The notes: generated from the letters alone by a model not told the origin. Shown: positions 44,102-53,383, counted from the stretch's first letter. The stretch is DNA of 64,000 nt from Methylomonas rhizoryzae (GCF_008632455.1 NZ_CP043929.1:806001-870000), one strand, 5' to 3'. Program-made: numbers and translations.

Positions 44102-45538
44102 ATGAAGCAATCCTTACAACTTCGCATCGGTCAAAGCTTGACCATGACGCCGCAGCTGCAGCAGGCCATCAAGCTGCTGCAGATGTCGACCTTGGACCTG
44201 CAACAAGAAATTCAGCAGGCACTCGAATCCAACATGATGCTGGAAATCGAAGAAGACGATCTGCCGACGTTGGAATATCGGGATAAGAAAGCCGACAACA
44301 ACGACCAAATGACCAGCGAGGGTTCGCAAACCGATATGCCGGACGAACTGCCGGTCGACGTTAGTTGGGACGACGTTTACGAAAGCACGCTGCCGACCGG
44401 AGAAGATGGCTCGGACAGTAGCGAATTCGAAACTTTTCGCGGTAAAACCCAAACCTTGCAAGATCATTTGCTTTGGCAATTGGATTTAACGCATCTCTCC
44501 GAACGCGACTACGCAATAGCCACCGCCATTATCGACGCTATCAACGATGACGGCTACATCACCGGCGAATTGCACGATATTTACCAAGGTCTGCTGGAAC
44601 AATTGGACGATTTGGAAATGGACGAAGTGCAGGCCGTGCTGCACATGATTCAAAATTTCGATCCGGTCGGCGTGGGTGCGTTGAACTTGGCCGATTGCCT
44701 GTGTTTACAGCTAAGGCAACTGCCGGACGATACCCCTTACAAGGAAGATGCTCTGGAATTTGCCGGCCGCCATCTGGAGTTGCTGACCAGTTGCGATCAA
44801 GCCCGTTTGATCAAACGGGTTGGTTTCAGCGAAGAACAGCTGAAAGGTGTTCTGGCCCTGATTCGCAGCCTGGACCCTAAGCCGGGCGCGAGGCTGCAGG
44901 AAGCCGACGTCGAATACGTGGTCCCCGACGTGTTCGTTGCCAAGGTAAAAGACCAATGGCAAGTGGCCTTGAATCCCGACATCGCGCCCAAATTGCGCAT
45001 CAATCCGTTTTATTCGGGCATGATCAAACGGGCCGACAACAGTCAAGACAATGTCAGCATGAAGAACCATTTGCAGGAAGCACGCTGGTTCATCAAAAGC
45101 CTGCACAGCCGCAACGATACCTTGTTGCGGGTGGCCAAAAGCATTGTGGAAAAACAAGGCGAGTTCTTCGAGCATGGCCCCATCGCGATGAAAGCCATGG
45201 TGCTAAGAGACATCGCCGAAGAACTGGATTTGCATGAATCGACCATCTCGCGGGTCACCACGCAAAAATACATGCACACTCCGCAAGGCGTCATCGAATT
45301 CAAATATTTCTTTTCCAGCCACGTCAGCACCGACAGCGGCGGCGAATGCTCGGCTACGGCAATACGGGCGTTAATCAAAGAACTGGTCGGCAACGAAAAC
45401 CCGGCCAAACCCTTAAGCGATAGTAAAATATCCGACTTATTGAACGAGAAAGGCATCAATGTGGCGCGTCGTACCATCGCCAAATACCGCGAAGCCATGT
45501 CGATTCCTTCCACCAGCCAAAGGAAACGGCTAATTTAA
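44102..45538 (+). CDS. rpoN: RNA polymerase sigma-54 factor
   Basis: 478 residues. Region I (L-R-I-G-Q-S-L-T-M-T-P-Q-L-Q-Q-A-I-K-L-L) at the start, an acidic region II, the core-binding domain, a helix-turn-helix and the RpoN box A-R-R-T-I-A-K-Y-R-E-A-M near the end. It directs transcription from -24/-12 promoters with AAA+ activators, typically for nitrogen, motility and pilus genes. Encoded downstream of lptB and 41 bases ahead of hpf. Confidence 0.97.
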   Translation: MKQSLQLRIGQSLTMTPQLQQAIKLLQMSTLDLQQEIQQALESNMMLEIEEDDLPTLEYRDKKADNNDQMTSEGSQTDMPDELPVDVSWDDVYESTLPTGEDGSDSSEFETFRGKTQTLQDHLLWQLDLTHLSERDYAIATAIIDAINDDGYITGELHDIYQGLLEQLDDLEMDEVQAVLHMIQNFDPVGVGALNLADCLCLQLRQLPDDTPYKEDALEFAGRHLELLTSCDQARLIKRVGFSEEQLKGVLALIRSLDPKPGARLQEADVEYVVPDVFVAKVKDQWQVALNPDIAPKLRINPFYSGMIKRADNSQDNVSMKNHLQEARWFIKSLHSRNDTLLRVAKSIVEKQGEFFEHGPIAMKAMVLRDIAEELDLHESTISRVTTQKYMHTPQGVIEFKYFFSSHVSTDSGGECSATAIRALIKELVGNENPAKPLSDSKISDLLNEKGINVARRTIAKYREAMSIPSTSQRKRLI

Positions 45539-45579
45539 CCGAAACAGGAAGCACATTTTCTATAAACAGGAGTATTTCC

Positions 45580-45870
45580 ATGCAAATCAGTATCACAGGC
45601 CATCACGTTGAAGTTACCGAAGCGTTAAAAGCCCATGTAGAAGATAAAATCAGCAAGCTGAAACGCCATTTCGATAACGTGGTGGATGTACATGTCATTC
45701 TGACCGTCGAAAAGCTGGAACAAAAAGCCGAAGCCACGGTACAAGTATCCGGTGCCAAACTGTACGCCGACGATACCCAAGAAGACATGTACGTCGCTAT
45801 CGATAATATGGTCGATAAATTGGATAGACAAATCGTCAAACACAAGGAAAAATTGCAAAATCACCGTTAA
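45580..45870 (+). CDS. hpf: ribosome hibernation promoting factor, short form
   Basis: 96 residues, the short HPF type (no C-terminal dimerisation domain). M-Q-I-S-I-T-G-H-H-V-E-V-T-E-A-L-K at the start and the D-D-T-Q-E-D-M-Y-V-A-I-D-N-M-V-D-K-L-D-R motif are conserved. With RMF it stabilises idle 100S ribosomes in stationary phase. A GGAG ribosome site precedes it, and a terminator hairpin follows. Confidence 0.95.
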   Translation: MQISITGHHVEVTEALKAHVEDKISKLKRHFDNVVDVHVILTVEKLEQKAEATVQVSGAKLYADDTQEDMYVAIDNMVDKLDRQIVKHKEKLQNHR

Positions 45871-45886
45871 GCGTACCCTAACTTCG

Positions 45887-45915
45887 ACAGGGCGAAGCCG
45901 GATTCGCCCTGTTTT
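45887..45915 (+). terminator. intrinsic terminator between hpf and rapZ
   Basis: ACAGGGCGAA (45887-45896) and TTCGCCCTGT (45903-45912), ten perfect pairs around a six-base loop, followed by TTT. It ends 12 bases before the rapZ start, so rapZ either has its own promoter or depends on read-through. Confidence 0.7.
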
Positions 45916-45927
45916 CCGGCTCCATTT

Positions 45928-46785
45928 ATGAAACTGGTCATCATCAGCGGCCTATCAGGCTCGGGAAAGAGTATCGCCCTGGATACATTGGAAGATTGCG
46001 GTTATTACTGCATCGACAATTTGCCGGTAACCTTGCTGCAAGGCTTCATCGATCATATTCTGTTGGAGCGCAATACCACTTACAACAAGACTGCAATCGG
46101 CATAGACGCCAGGAATCAAACCGAGAAGTTGGCGGATTTCCCCGACAATCTCAAATACATCCGCGATAAAGGCATAGACTGCGAAGTGGTCTACATGCAG
46201 GCCGAGGAACGCATATTGCTTAAACGCTACAGCGAAACCCGCCGCCGCCACCCTCTGACCACCGCGGCACGCACCCTGCCGGAAGCCTTGGAAATCGAGC
46301 AGGAAGTGTTGCGTCCCGTAGCCTTGCATGCCGATATCGTCATCGACACCAGTTACACGCAATATTACCAATTGCGCGATTTGCTCAAAAACCGCTTGGG
46401 CGAGAAGGGCAAAAGCAATTTATCCGTGTTGTTTCAATCGTTCGGCTTTAAATTCGGCATCCCGCTGGACGCGGATTTTGTGTTCGACGCCCGTAGCTTG
46501 CCCAATCCGTACTGGGTGGCCGAATTGCGCGGCTTGACCGGACAAGATCAGCCGGTGATCGACTTTCTGCAAAACGAAACCATCGTTAAAGAATATTTAC
46601 ACGACATCAGCCAATTCATTGAACGTTGGGCGCCGCGCTTCGAGTCGGATAACCGCAGCTATCTGACGATTGCCGTCGGATGCACCGGCGGTCAGCACCG
46701 TTCGGTGTACTTAGTGGAAATGCTGGGCAAGCAATTTCGCCAAACTGCGTCCAACATCATCGTCAGACACCGCGAATTGCGTTAA
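45928..46785 (+). CDS. rapZ: RNase adapter protein RapZ
   Basis: 285 residues with Walker A G-L-S-G-S-G-K-S near the start and the C-terminal domain with G-C-T-G-G-Q-H-R-S-V-Y. In E. coli RapZ senses glucosamine 6-phosphate and guides RNase E to the sRNA GlmZ, tuning amino-sugar supply for the envelope. The phosphotransferase genes ptsN and ptsO that usually flank it are both absent here. Confidence 0.95.
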   Translation: MKLVIISGLSGSGKSIALDTLEDCGYYCIDNLPVTLLQGFIDHILLERNTTYNKTAIGIDARNQTEKLADFPDNLKYIRDKGIDCEVVYMQAEERILLKRYSETRRRHPLTTAARTLPEALEIEQEVLRPVALHADIVIDTSYTQYYQLRDLLKNRLGEKGKSNLSVLFQSFGFKFGIPLDADFVFDARSLPNPYWVAELRGLTGQDQPVIDFLQNETIVKEYLHDISQFIERWAPRFESDNRSYLTIAVGCTGGQHRSVYLVEMLGKQFRQTASNIIVRHRELR

Positions 46786-46816
46786 CCCTCTTTTTGCGCC
46801 AATCCATGCCTTGATT

Positions 46817-48175
46817 ATGACTGCCGTACTTCAGTTAGAAAATCCCAGACACCTGTTAGATAGAACCGGCTTGATTTTGGAGAAAGGTTCCATCGTCGAA
46901 ATTCGCAATTTCGTGCACACGCTATATCCGGCCGAAACCGCGCATATCCTGGAAGCCTTGGAGCCGGAGCAGCGTGCGAAAATATGGGCAGTCATACCAC
47001 CCAGCGTGATGGGGGAAATATTGGTCGAAGTCAACACCGAGGTCGGCGGCAACTTGGTGAAAATGACCGATCGCAAGGACTTAATCGCCGCCTGCGAAAA
47101 CGTAGATTCCGACAACGTAGTCGACCTATTGCACGTGCTCCCGGAGCCGCTGCTGTCGCAAGTGGTGGAAGCCATCGGTACGCATAACCGCAGCCGTTTG
47201 GAACACAATTTGCGCTACGACGAGCACAGTGCGGCCGGGTTGATGTCGCACGACGTGATTACCGTGCGTGCCGACGTCACGCTGGACGTAGTCGCGCGCT
47301 ATTTGCGCTTGCGCGGAAAAATTCCGGCGACTACCGACAGCTTGATCGTGGTGGACCGTAAAGAACAGTTTCAAGGCGTATTGCCGTTAAGCCAGTTTTT
47401 ATCCAAGGATCCGCACAAAAAAGTGATCGACGTGATGGACAACCGGGCTAAAGGCGTGCCCTACAACATGCCTGTGCGCGACGTCGTCAAACTATTCGAG
47501 CAACGCAAACTATTGTCCGTGCCGGTGCTTGCCGACGACGGCAAGGTGTTGGGGCGGATTACCATAGACGACGTGATCGGCGAAATACGCGAGGAAGCCG
47601 AGCATTCTCTGATGGGTATGGCCGGCTTGAACGAAGAACACGATATGTTTGCGCCGGTGACGACCAGCACCCGCCGCAGGGCTATCTGGCTGGGAATCAA
47701 CCTGCTGACTGCGTTCTTGGCTTCTTGGGTGATCGATTTGTTCGAAGATACGATTTCGCAAATTGTCGCGCTTGCGGTATTGATGCCCATCGTCGCCAGC
47801 ATGGGCGGTATCGCCGGCAGCCAAACCCTAACCCTAGTGGTTCGCGGTTTAGCGTTGCAACAAATTTCGGCAGCAAACGTCTGGAGTCTATTGTTCAAGG
47901 AAATTTCGGTCGGTGTGCTGAACGGCATGATCTGGTCCGCCATTGTTGCCGGCGTCGCCAGCTTTTGGTTCCACAACGTCGATTTGGGCCTGATGCTGGG
48001 AGCGGCGATGATGATCAATCTAGTCTGTGCCGCCTTGTCCGGCGTCGCGATTCCGGTTGCGCTGGAACGTATCGGCATAGACCCGGCGCTGGCCGGCGGG
48101 GTGCTGCTGACCACCGTTACCGACGTGGTCGGGTTTATGGCTTTTCTGGGTTTGGCGACATTGTTTCTGCTTTAA
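46817..48175 (+). CDS. mgtE: MgtE-type magnesium transporter
   Basis: 452 residues: N-terminal superhelical domain (about 20-125), two CBS domains (about 130-255) that sense cytoplasmic magnesium, and five membrane helices (from about 280) with M-P-I-V-A-S-M-G-G-I-A-G-S-Q and the conserved Asp/Asn-rich end. It is a magnesium channel or transporter gated by intracellular magnesium. The ATG at 46817 was chosen; a TTG two codons upstream is possible. 31 bases after rapZ. Confidence 0.95.
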   Translation: MTAVLQLENPRHLLDRTGLILEKGSIVEIRNFVHTLYPAETAHILEALEPEQRAKIWAVIPPSVMGEILVEVNTEVGGNLVKMTDRKDLIAACENVDSDNVVDLLHVLPEPLLSQVVEAIGTHNRSRLEHNLRYDEHSAAGLMSHDVITVRADVTLDVVARYLRLRGKIPATTDSLIVVDRKEQFQGVLPLSQFLSKDPHKKVIDVMDNRAKGVPYNMPVRDVVKLFEQRKLLSVPVLADDGKVLGRITIDDVIGEIREEAEHSLMGMAGLNEEHDMFAPVTTSTRRRAIWLGINLLTAFLASWVIDLFEDTISQIVALAVLMPIVASMGGIAGSQTLTLVVRGLALQQISAANVWSLLFKEISVGVLNGMIWSAIVAGVASFWFHNVDLGLMLGAAMMINLVCAALSGVAIPVALERIGIDPALAGGVLLTTVTDVVGFMAFLGLATLFLL

Positions 48176-48247
48176 GTGCGGCCATGCTTTTTCCTATGGA
48201 AGATGATAGTATTCTGAAACAACCTGCTGATCCGGTATGAAAAATCT

Positions 48248-48988
48248 ATGTCCATCAGTCCAATGCCCGTACAGAAAATCGTTTTGGAGTTCAAAAGCAC
48301 GTCCCTGACCCTCCCGGTATTACTTCTGTCCAGCACTGACCTAAACCTGATAGAACAGCAACTGCAAGATAAAATTGCCCAGGCACCCGAGTTTTTCAAG
48401 CATTCTCCGCTTTTGATCGACTTACAAAAGTTAAACGCTAGCGAGCAAGAGCTTGATGCCGAAGCCCTTATTCATTTGGTGCGCGGTTTGGAACTACTCC
48501 CTATCGGGATCCGCGGCGGGACCGAAGCGCAAAACCGCATGGCGTTAGCCAACGGTTTACCGGTACACGCATTGCACGGCAGTGCTTCATCGCCGAGTGC
48601 CAAACCCGCGCCTAAGCCGCTGACGGTACCGGAAACCGGTCAGGAAAAACCGCAAACTCAGTCCGTCGAAAATAAATTGCTGACCCAGCCCGTTCGTTCC
48701 GGGCAGCGTGTGTATGCCAAAGGCGATTTGATCATTACCGCTACCGTCAGCGCCGGCGCGGAAATCATGGCGGAAGGCAATATTCATGTGTACGGTAGCC
48801 TACGCGGCAGAGCCTTGGCCGGCGTACAAGGCAATCCGGATAGCCGGATATTCTGCTCCGATTTACAAGCCGAGCTGATTTCCATTGCCGGCATTTACCA
48901 ATTGAGCGACGATATTAAGCCGGACATGGCACACAAGCCGGTGCAAATCAGCTTGGACAATCAAACATTGATAATTAAAGAAATATAA
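48248..48988 (+). CDS. minC: septum site-determining protein MinC
   Basis: 246 residues: N-terminal FtsZ-inhibiting domain (about 1-105), a proline-rich linker (about 112-145) and the right-handed beta-helix domain (V-R-S-G-Q-R-V-Y-A-K-G-D-L-I) that binds MinD. It blocks FtsZ assembly at the poles. First gene of minCDE, with 72 bases upstream after mgtE that should contain its promoter. Confidence 0.95.
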   Translation: MSISPMPVQKIVLEFKSTSLTLPVLLLSSTDLNLIEQQLQDKIAQAPEFFKHSPLLIDLQKLNASEQELDAEALIHLVRGLELLPIGIRGGTEAQNRMALANGLPVHALHGSASSPSAKPAPKPLTVPETGQEKPQTQSVENKLLTQPVRSGQRVYAKGDLIITATVSAGAEIMAEGNIHVYGSLRGRALAGVQGNPDSRIFCSDLQAELISIAGIYQLSDDIKPDMAHKPVQISLDNQTLIIKEI

Positions 48989-49009
48989 GCACGTTTCGGA
49001 GGAACAACA

Positions 49010-49822
49010 TTGGCCAGAATTATCGTGGTAACGTCGGGAAAAGGTGGAGTGGGCAAAACCACAACCAGCGCGGCTGTCGCAATGGGCCTGGCAAAAAGAG
49101 GCCACAAAACCGCCGTGATCGATTTCGATGTGGGCTTGCGTAATTTGGACCTGATCATGGGCTGCGAACGCCGGGTGGTTTACGACTTGATTAACGTAAT
49201 CAACAACGAAGCCAGTTTGAATCAAGCGTTGATCCGGGACAAGCGTTGCGACCAGCTCTACATACTGCCGGCCTCGCAGACGCGCGACAAAGATGCGTTG
49301 AGCATAGAAGGCGTCGAGCGTATCCTCGAAGAGCTGTCCAAAGATTTTAAATACATCGTCTGCGACTCTCCCGCCGGCATAGAAAGAGGTGCGACTTTGG
49401 CCATGTATTTTGCCGACGACGCATTCGTCGTGACCAATCCGGAAGTCTCTTCCGTCCGGGATTCCGACCGGATGTTAGGCATACTGGCCAGCAAATCCCG
49501 CCGTGCCGAGCGTGGCGAAGAGCCGATTAAAGAATACTTGTTACTGTCCCGCTATTCGCCGGATCGAGTCAAACTCGGCGAAATGCTCAGCGTCGAGGAC
49601 GTGCAGGAAATCCTATCCCTGCATTTGTTGGGCGTAATCCCGGAGTCCAAATCGGTTTTGAACGCGTCAAACTCCGGTACACCCGTTATCCTGGACGAAC
49701 AAAGCGACGCCGGCCAAGCGTATCAAGACATCGTCGCCCGTTATCTGGGCGAAGATAAACCCCACCGTTTCATTGAGGAAGAGAAAAAAGGCTTGTTTAG
49801 TAAGCTGTTAGGGAGAAAATGA
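49010..49822 (+). CDS. minD: septum site-determining ATPase MinD (TTG start)
   Basis: 270 residues. Deviant Walker A G-K-G-G-V-G-K-T-T, the conserved D-F-D-V-G-L-R-N-L-D, and the C-terminal amphipathic membrane helix E-E-K-K-G-L-F-S-K-L-L-G-R. MinD binds the membrane as an ATP dimer and recruits MinC. Its start is TTG at 49010: the family begins A-R-I-I-V-V-T-S-G-K-G-G-V, no ATG is available nearby, and a strong GGAGG lies about eight bases upstream. The rare start may lower its level relative to MinE. Confidence 0.96.
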   Translation: MARIIVVTSGKGGVGKTTTSAAVAMGLAKRGHKTAVIDFDVGLRNLDLIMGCERRVVYDLINVINNEASLNQALIRDKRCDQLYILPASQTRDKDALSIEGVERILEELSKDFKYIVCDSPAGIERGATLAMYFADDAFVVTNPEVSSVRDSDRMLGILASKSRRAERGEEPIKEYLLLSRYSPDRVKLGEMLSVEDVQEILSLHLLGVIPESKSVLNASNSGTPVILDEQSDAGQAYQDIVARYLGEDKPHRFIEEEKKGLFSKLLGRK

Positions 49823-50076
49823 TGAGTCTCTTGGATTATTTCAGGGCATCTAAACCCAGTTCCGCTTCGGTAGCCAAAGAACGCCTGCAAATTCTGGTGG
49901 CCCACGAACGAGCGTCGCGCAATCAGCCGTCCTACCTGCCGCAATTGCAGCAAGAACTACTGGAAGTGATACGCAAATACGTCAACGTCGGCCAAGATGC
50001 CATTACTGTAAATTTCGAACAGGACGGCAATCAGGAAACCTTGGAGTTGAACATCGTGCTGCCGGACGAGCGTTGA
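49819..50076 (+). CDS. minE: division topological specificity factor MinE
   Basis: 85 residues with the N-terminal membrane segment (S-L-L-D-Y-F), the MinD-contact helix K-E-R-L-Q-I-L-V-A-H-E-R and the C-terminal dimer domain. It drives MinD off the membrane, producing the pole-to-pole oscillation. The start overlaps the minD stop (ATGATG, either codon can serve). Confidence 0.95.
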   Translation: MMSLLDYFRASKPSSASVAKERLQILVAHERASRNQPSYLPQLQQELLEVIRKYVNVGQDAITVNFEQDGNQETLELNIVLPDER

Positions 50077-50095
50077 TTCTCATGGCACCATTGTC

Positions 50096-50133
50096 CGGAT
50101 GCCGCCGAGCGGCGTCCGTAACCGGTCTTTTTG
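50096..50133 (+). terminator. terminator candidate after minE
   Basis: CGGATGCCGC and GCGGCGTCCG (ten pairs, one wobble) around a CGA loop; a run of five T comes about ten bases later. The delay before the T-run weakens it. Confidence 0.35.
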
Positions 50134-50153
50134 CTGCAATGTGAGGTGTTGAA

Positions 50154-50351
50154 ATGAGAGAAGTAATAGGTGAAGCCGCCGGTAAAATCTGGCACTATCT
50201 GAACGACAACGGCGCCGCCAGCGTCACTAAAATCACCACGGAAACCGGTTTGGGTAAAAACGAGGTGCAACGCGCCATCGGCTGGTTGTTAATGGAAGAT
50301 AAATTGAACATCGAGGTAGTCGGCCGCGCCGAAACCGTGTCGTTAAAATAA
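50154..50351 (+). CDS. small winged-helix protein (DUF2582-like)
   Basis: 65 residues with a compact winged helix: I-W-H-Y-L-N-D-N-G-A-A-S-V-T-K-I (helices 1-2), G-L-G-K-N-E-V-Q-R-A-I-G-W-L (recognition helix) and a short wing ending E-T-V-S-L-K. It fits the DUF2582 family of bacterial and archaeal winged-helix proteins of unknown role. The ATG follows a GAGG with good spacing. 77 bases after minE; the structured RNA candidate follows. Confidence 0.8.
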   Translation: MREVIGEAAGKIWHYLNDNGAASVTKITTETGLGKNEVQRAIGWLLMEDKLNIEVVGRAETVSLK

Positions 50352-50365
50352 GTTTACGTTTCTCA

Positions 50366-50452
50366 ACCCTGCTTTAAGTTCAGCCTAAGCGATTACCGGC
50401 ATCGTGGCACAACCATGATGCCGAGCTCGGGTATGAACTGCAGGGTTTTTTA
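50366..50452 (+). ncRNA. structured RNA candidate ending in a U-run
   Basis: Three nested helices fit the sequence. Outer: AACCCTGC (50366-50373) with GCAGGGTT (50441-50448). Middle: AGTTCA (50378-50383) with TGAACT (50435-50440), leaving a four-base bulge. Inner: CGGCATCGTGG (50398-50408) with CCATGATGCCG (50414-50424), eleven pairs with one wobble and a CACAA loop. A run of six T (50447-50452) overlaps and follows the outer arm. It could be a small RNA, a leader attenuator for the downstream glucan synthase (start 50584) or an elaborate terminator of the upstream gene. It matches no RNA class I recognise. Confidence 0.5.
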
Positions 50453-50583
50453 TTGCGCGATTTTTGCTGCTGTCATTCTCCGCACCGTGCGGCAAATCTA
50501 CTACATTTGTTAGTATTACAAGCTTACCCGCTTACCATTCGTTACCACTTTCTCGCCTATTGCTTCGGAGTTTTACACTCGAT

Positions 50584-53361
50584 ATGAAAGCCAAAATAGC
50601 TACTTTGTTTTCGATTATTTTCCTGGTGTTGTTGAATTTCGCCATCTGGACTTACGTCAACAATCCACTCCAGCTCCCGCCTTGGAACAGTACCATGATG
50701 GGGGTGACTTATAACGGTTTACGCAAGGATTTCAGTCCGGAACTTAAAAATTACCCGACCCGCGAGCAAGTGCAGGAAGATTTCGAATTGCTTGCCGGTA
50801 AAGTTCATTCGATTCGTACCTATACCGCTTTGGAAGGTATGGAAGTCGTACCGGAAATCGCCGCCAAAAACGACATTAATCTGGCCATGGGCGCGTGGAT
50901 AGACCTGTTCGCCGACACCACCACCGAACAGGATAAGGCCACGATAGAGCAAAGAAACCGCCGTGAAATCGAAAGTCTGGTCAACCTGACGAATCAATAT
51001 CCTAAGACCATCGTTCGCACCTTGGTCGGTAACGAATCCTTGTTGCGCGCCCGCGGCATGATGGCCGACGCCGTCAAAGCCGATATGAGAGCGCAATACG
51101 GCGATCAATTGAGCCCGCAGGCGTTCGAAGACAAGGTCGAGGCCGAAATCAAGCTGCGGGTAGCCGAAAAAGCCAAACAATTAATCGAATACATTCGCGA
51201 AGTCAAAAAGCGCACCTGGAAGCCTGTCAGCACCTCGGAGACTTGGGATATCTGGGTTGCCAATCCGGAGCTGGTGGCCGAGGTCGACTACATAGGCGTG
51301 CACATTTTGCCTTACTGGGAAAACGTCCCCGTGGATCTTCCAGAAGGTGCCGAAGGTACCAGCGCCGTCGAGTATGTGTTCCAACGTTATTACGAATTGA
51401 AACAGCTGTATCCGGACAAACCGATTGTGATCACCGAGGCCGGCTGGCCGTCGGTCGGCCCGGAGCGCGGTTCGGCCACGGCCTCATTAATCAACCAAGC
51501 CAAATTTTTACGGGCGTTCCTGAACCGGGCGACCGCGGAAAAAGTGCTTTATTACGTCATCGAAGCCTTTGACCAACCCTGGAAGATTTCGATCGAGGGG
51601 ACGGCAGGTGCTTATTGGGGCTTGTTCAATGCCGAACGTCAGCCCAAATTTCCCATGGAAGGCGAAGTGGTCGCCAATCCGATGTGGCGTAACTTCGCAT
51701 CCGGCGCGGCGATACTCAGCGTGATCTTGATGGGCGCCTTTTTGTTTTCGCGGCGCAGCCTGAAGTTGCCGGGTAAGCTGGTATTCGGTGTTATCGCCAA
51801 CTTGGCGGCTTCGGTGTTGTTCTGGTCCGCATCGATTGCGGCCGAGCAATATCAAACCGATTTTTCGGTGGTGTTCTGGGGAATACTCTTGATGATGCAA
51901 GCCATGGCGATATTGGTATTGTTGACCGAAACCCTGGAACTCACCGAAGTGTTGTGGCACCGCAAGGGCCGCCGTACCTTTAGCCCGTTGGCGCCGCATC
52001 CGGAATTCAAATTTCCGAAAGTCTCGATTCATTTGCCTATCCACAACGAACCGCCGGAAATGGTGCGCAAGACTCTGAATGCGCTGGCCAAGCTGGATTA
52101 TCCGCATTACGAAGTATTGGTGATGGACAACAATACCAAAGACCCGGCGGTTTGGATGCCGGTGCAAACCGACTGCGACCGCTTAGGAGAGAAGTTTCGA
52201 TTTTTCCATCTGGACAACTGGCCGGGCTATAAAGCCGGCGCTATCAATTATGCCTTGGAAAATACCGCAGCCGACGCGGAAATTATCGCCGTGATCGATA
52301 GCGATTACATCCTGTCGCCGGATTGGTTGAAATGCATGGTGCCGTATTTCGATAGGGAAAACGTCGGTTTCGTGCAGTCGCCTCAGGATTACCGCGACGC
52401 GCATCAAAGCTGGTTCAAGGATATGTGTTACTGGGAATATGCCGGTTTTTTCAATATCGGCATGGTGCAACGCAATGAATATAACGCGATTATCCAGCAC
52501 GGCACGATGACCATGGTACGTAAATCGGCCTTCGAAAAAGTCGGCCCATGGGGTGAATGGTGTATTTGCGAGGATAGCGAATTGGGCTTACGCTTGTACG
52601 AAGCCGGTTACGATTCGGTGTATTGCAAGGAATCGTTCGGACGCGGCTTGATGCCGGACACCTTTTCCGGTTACATGACCCAAAGGTTTCGCTGGGTATA
52701 CGGCGCCATGCAGATCATCAAAAAACATTGGCGGCATTTCTTGCCTAACAAGCGCTCGGCCCTGACTTCCGCGCAACGTTATTATTTCGTGGCCGGTTGG
52801 TTGCCGTGGTTTTCCGATGCTTTGGCTTTGCTGTTCACCATGGCCAGCTTGGTTTTGACCGCCATCCTGGTAGCTAACCCGCTGCATACCGAACTGCCGA
52901 TCAATGCCTTTTTGTTACCCACCATAGGCCTGTTCGTGTTCAAGGTGTTGCGCGGCTTATGGCTGTACAAGGCCAGGGTGGCCTGTTCGATACTACAAGC
53001 CTTGGGCGCGGCCTTAGCCGGCTTGTCGTTAACGCACACGGTTGCCCGCGGTACCCTGCAAGGCTTGTTCACTTCCGGCAAACCGTTTATGCGCACGCCT
53101 AAATACGAGGCTCAAGGCCCGTTAATCGCGGGCTTGTTGGTCATTTGGCAAGAGCTGTTGCTGTTGAGTCTGTTGGTCGCCGGTATCGTCGCGATGCGGA
53201 TGACCGAACAATTCGACACTACCAGCGGCCGGCTATGGGTGGCGGTACTCGCCGTGCAAGCGGTGCCCTATATCGCGACTTTTTTGACCATCATCATCAG
53301 CGTCGCGCCCAATTACTTTCCCGGCAAGCTATCGGCGGACGAACTGGACGCAGAAGCTTAA
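50584..53361 (+). CDS. membrane beta-glucan synthase, GH17-GT2 fusion
   Basis: 925 residues. A first membrane helix (about 5-23) is followed by a periplasmic GH17-like domain with the acid/base in G-N-E-S-L-L (about 149) and nucleophile in T-E-A-G-W-P (about 285). Membrane helices (about 375-460) lead to a cytoplasmic GT2 domain: M-D-N-N-T-K-D (about 514), D-S-D (about 571), E-D-S-E (about 662) and Q-R-F-R-W (about 699), then further helices. This architecture is that of NdvB-like beta-1,3-glucan synthases, in which the GT2 domain polymerises and the GH17 domain cuts, branches or cyclises the product. The start at 50584 begins the membrane helix; the frame is open back to 50464. A role in osmoprotective or biofilm glucan is inferred. 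Confidence 0.88.
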   Translation: MKAKIATLFSIIFLVLLNFAIWTYVNNPLQLPPWNSTMMGVTYNGLRKDFSPELKNYPTREQVQEDFELLAGKVHSIRTYTALEGMEVVPEIAAKNDINLAMGAWIDLFADTTTEQDKATIEQRNRREIESLVNLTNQYPKTIVRTLVGNESLLRARGMMADAVKADMRAQYGDQLSPQAFEDKVEAEIKLRVAEKAKQLIEYIREVKKRTWKPVSTSETWDIWVANPELVAEVDYIGVHILPYWENVPVDLPEGAEGTSAVEYVFQRYYELKQLYPDKPIVITEAGWPSVGPERGSATASLINQAKFLRAFLNRATAEKVLYYVIEAFDQPWKISIEGTAGAYWGLFNAERQPKFPMEGEVVANPMWRNFASGAAILSVILMGAFLFSRRSLKLPGKLVFGVIANLAASVLFWSASIAAEQYQTDFSVVFWGILLMMQAMAILVLLTETLELTEVLWHRKGRRTFSPLAPHPEFKFPKVSIHLPIHNEPPEMVRKTLNALAKLDYPHYEVLVMDNNTKDPAVWMPVQTDCDRLGEKFRFFHLDNWPGYKAGAINYALENTAADAEIIAVIDSDYILSPDWLKCMVPYFDRENVGFVQSPQDYRDAHQSWFKDMCYWEYAGFFNIGMVQRNEYNAIIQHGTMTMVRKSAFEKVGPWGEWCICEDSELGLRLYEAGYDSVYCKESFGRGLMPDTFSGYMTQRFRWVYGAMQIIKKHWRHFLPNKRSALTSAQRYYFVAGWLPWFSDALALLFTMASLVLTAILVANPLHTELPINAFLLPTIGLFVFKVLRGLWLYKARVACSILQALGAALAGLSLTHTVARGTLQGLFTSGKPFMRTPKYEAQGPLIAGLLVIWQELLLLSLLVAGIVAMRMTEQFDTTSGRLWVAVLAVQAVPYIATFLTIIISVAPNYFPGKLSADELDAEA

Positions 53362-53383
53362 TCCTACAGAAGCAGGCGGGAGG

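Noticed and set aside
50400..50425. TGGCAC near 50406 as a sigma-54 promoter
   Set aside because: The -12 element TTGC is missing at the required spacing, and the bases are part of the inner helix of the structured RNA candidate.
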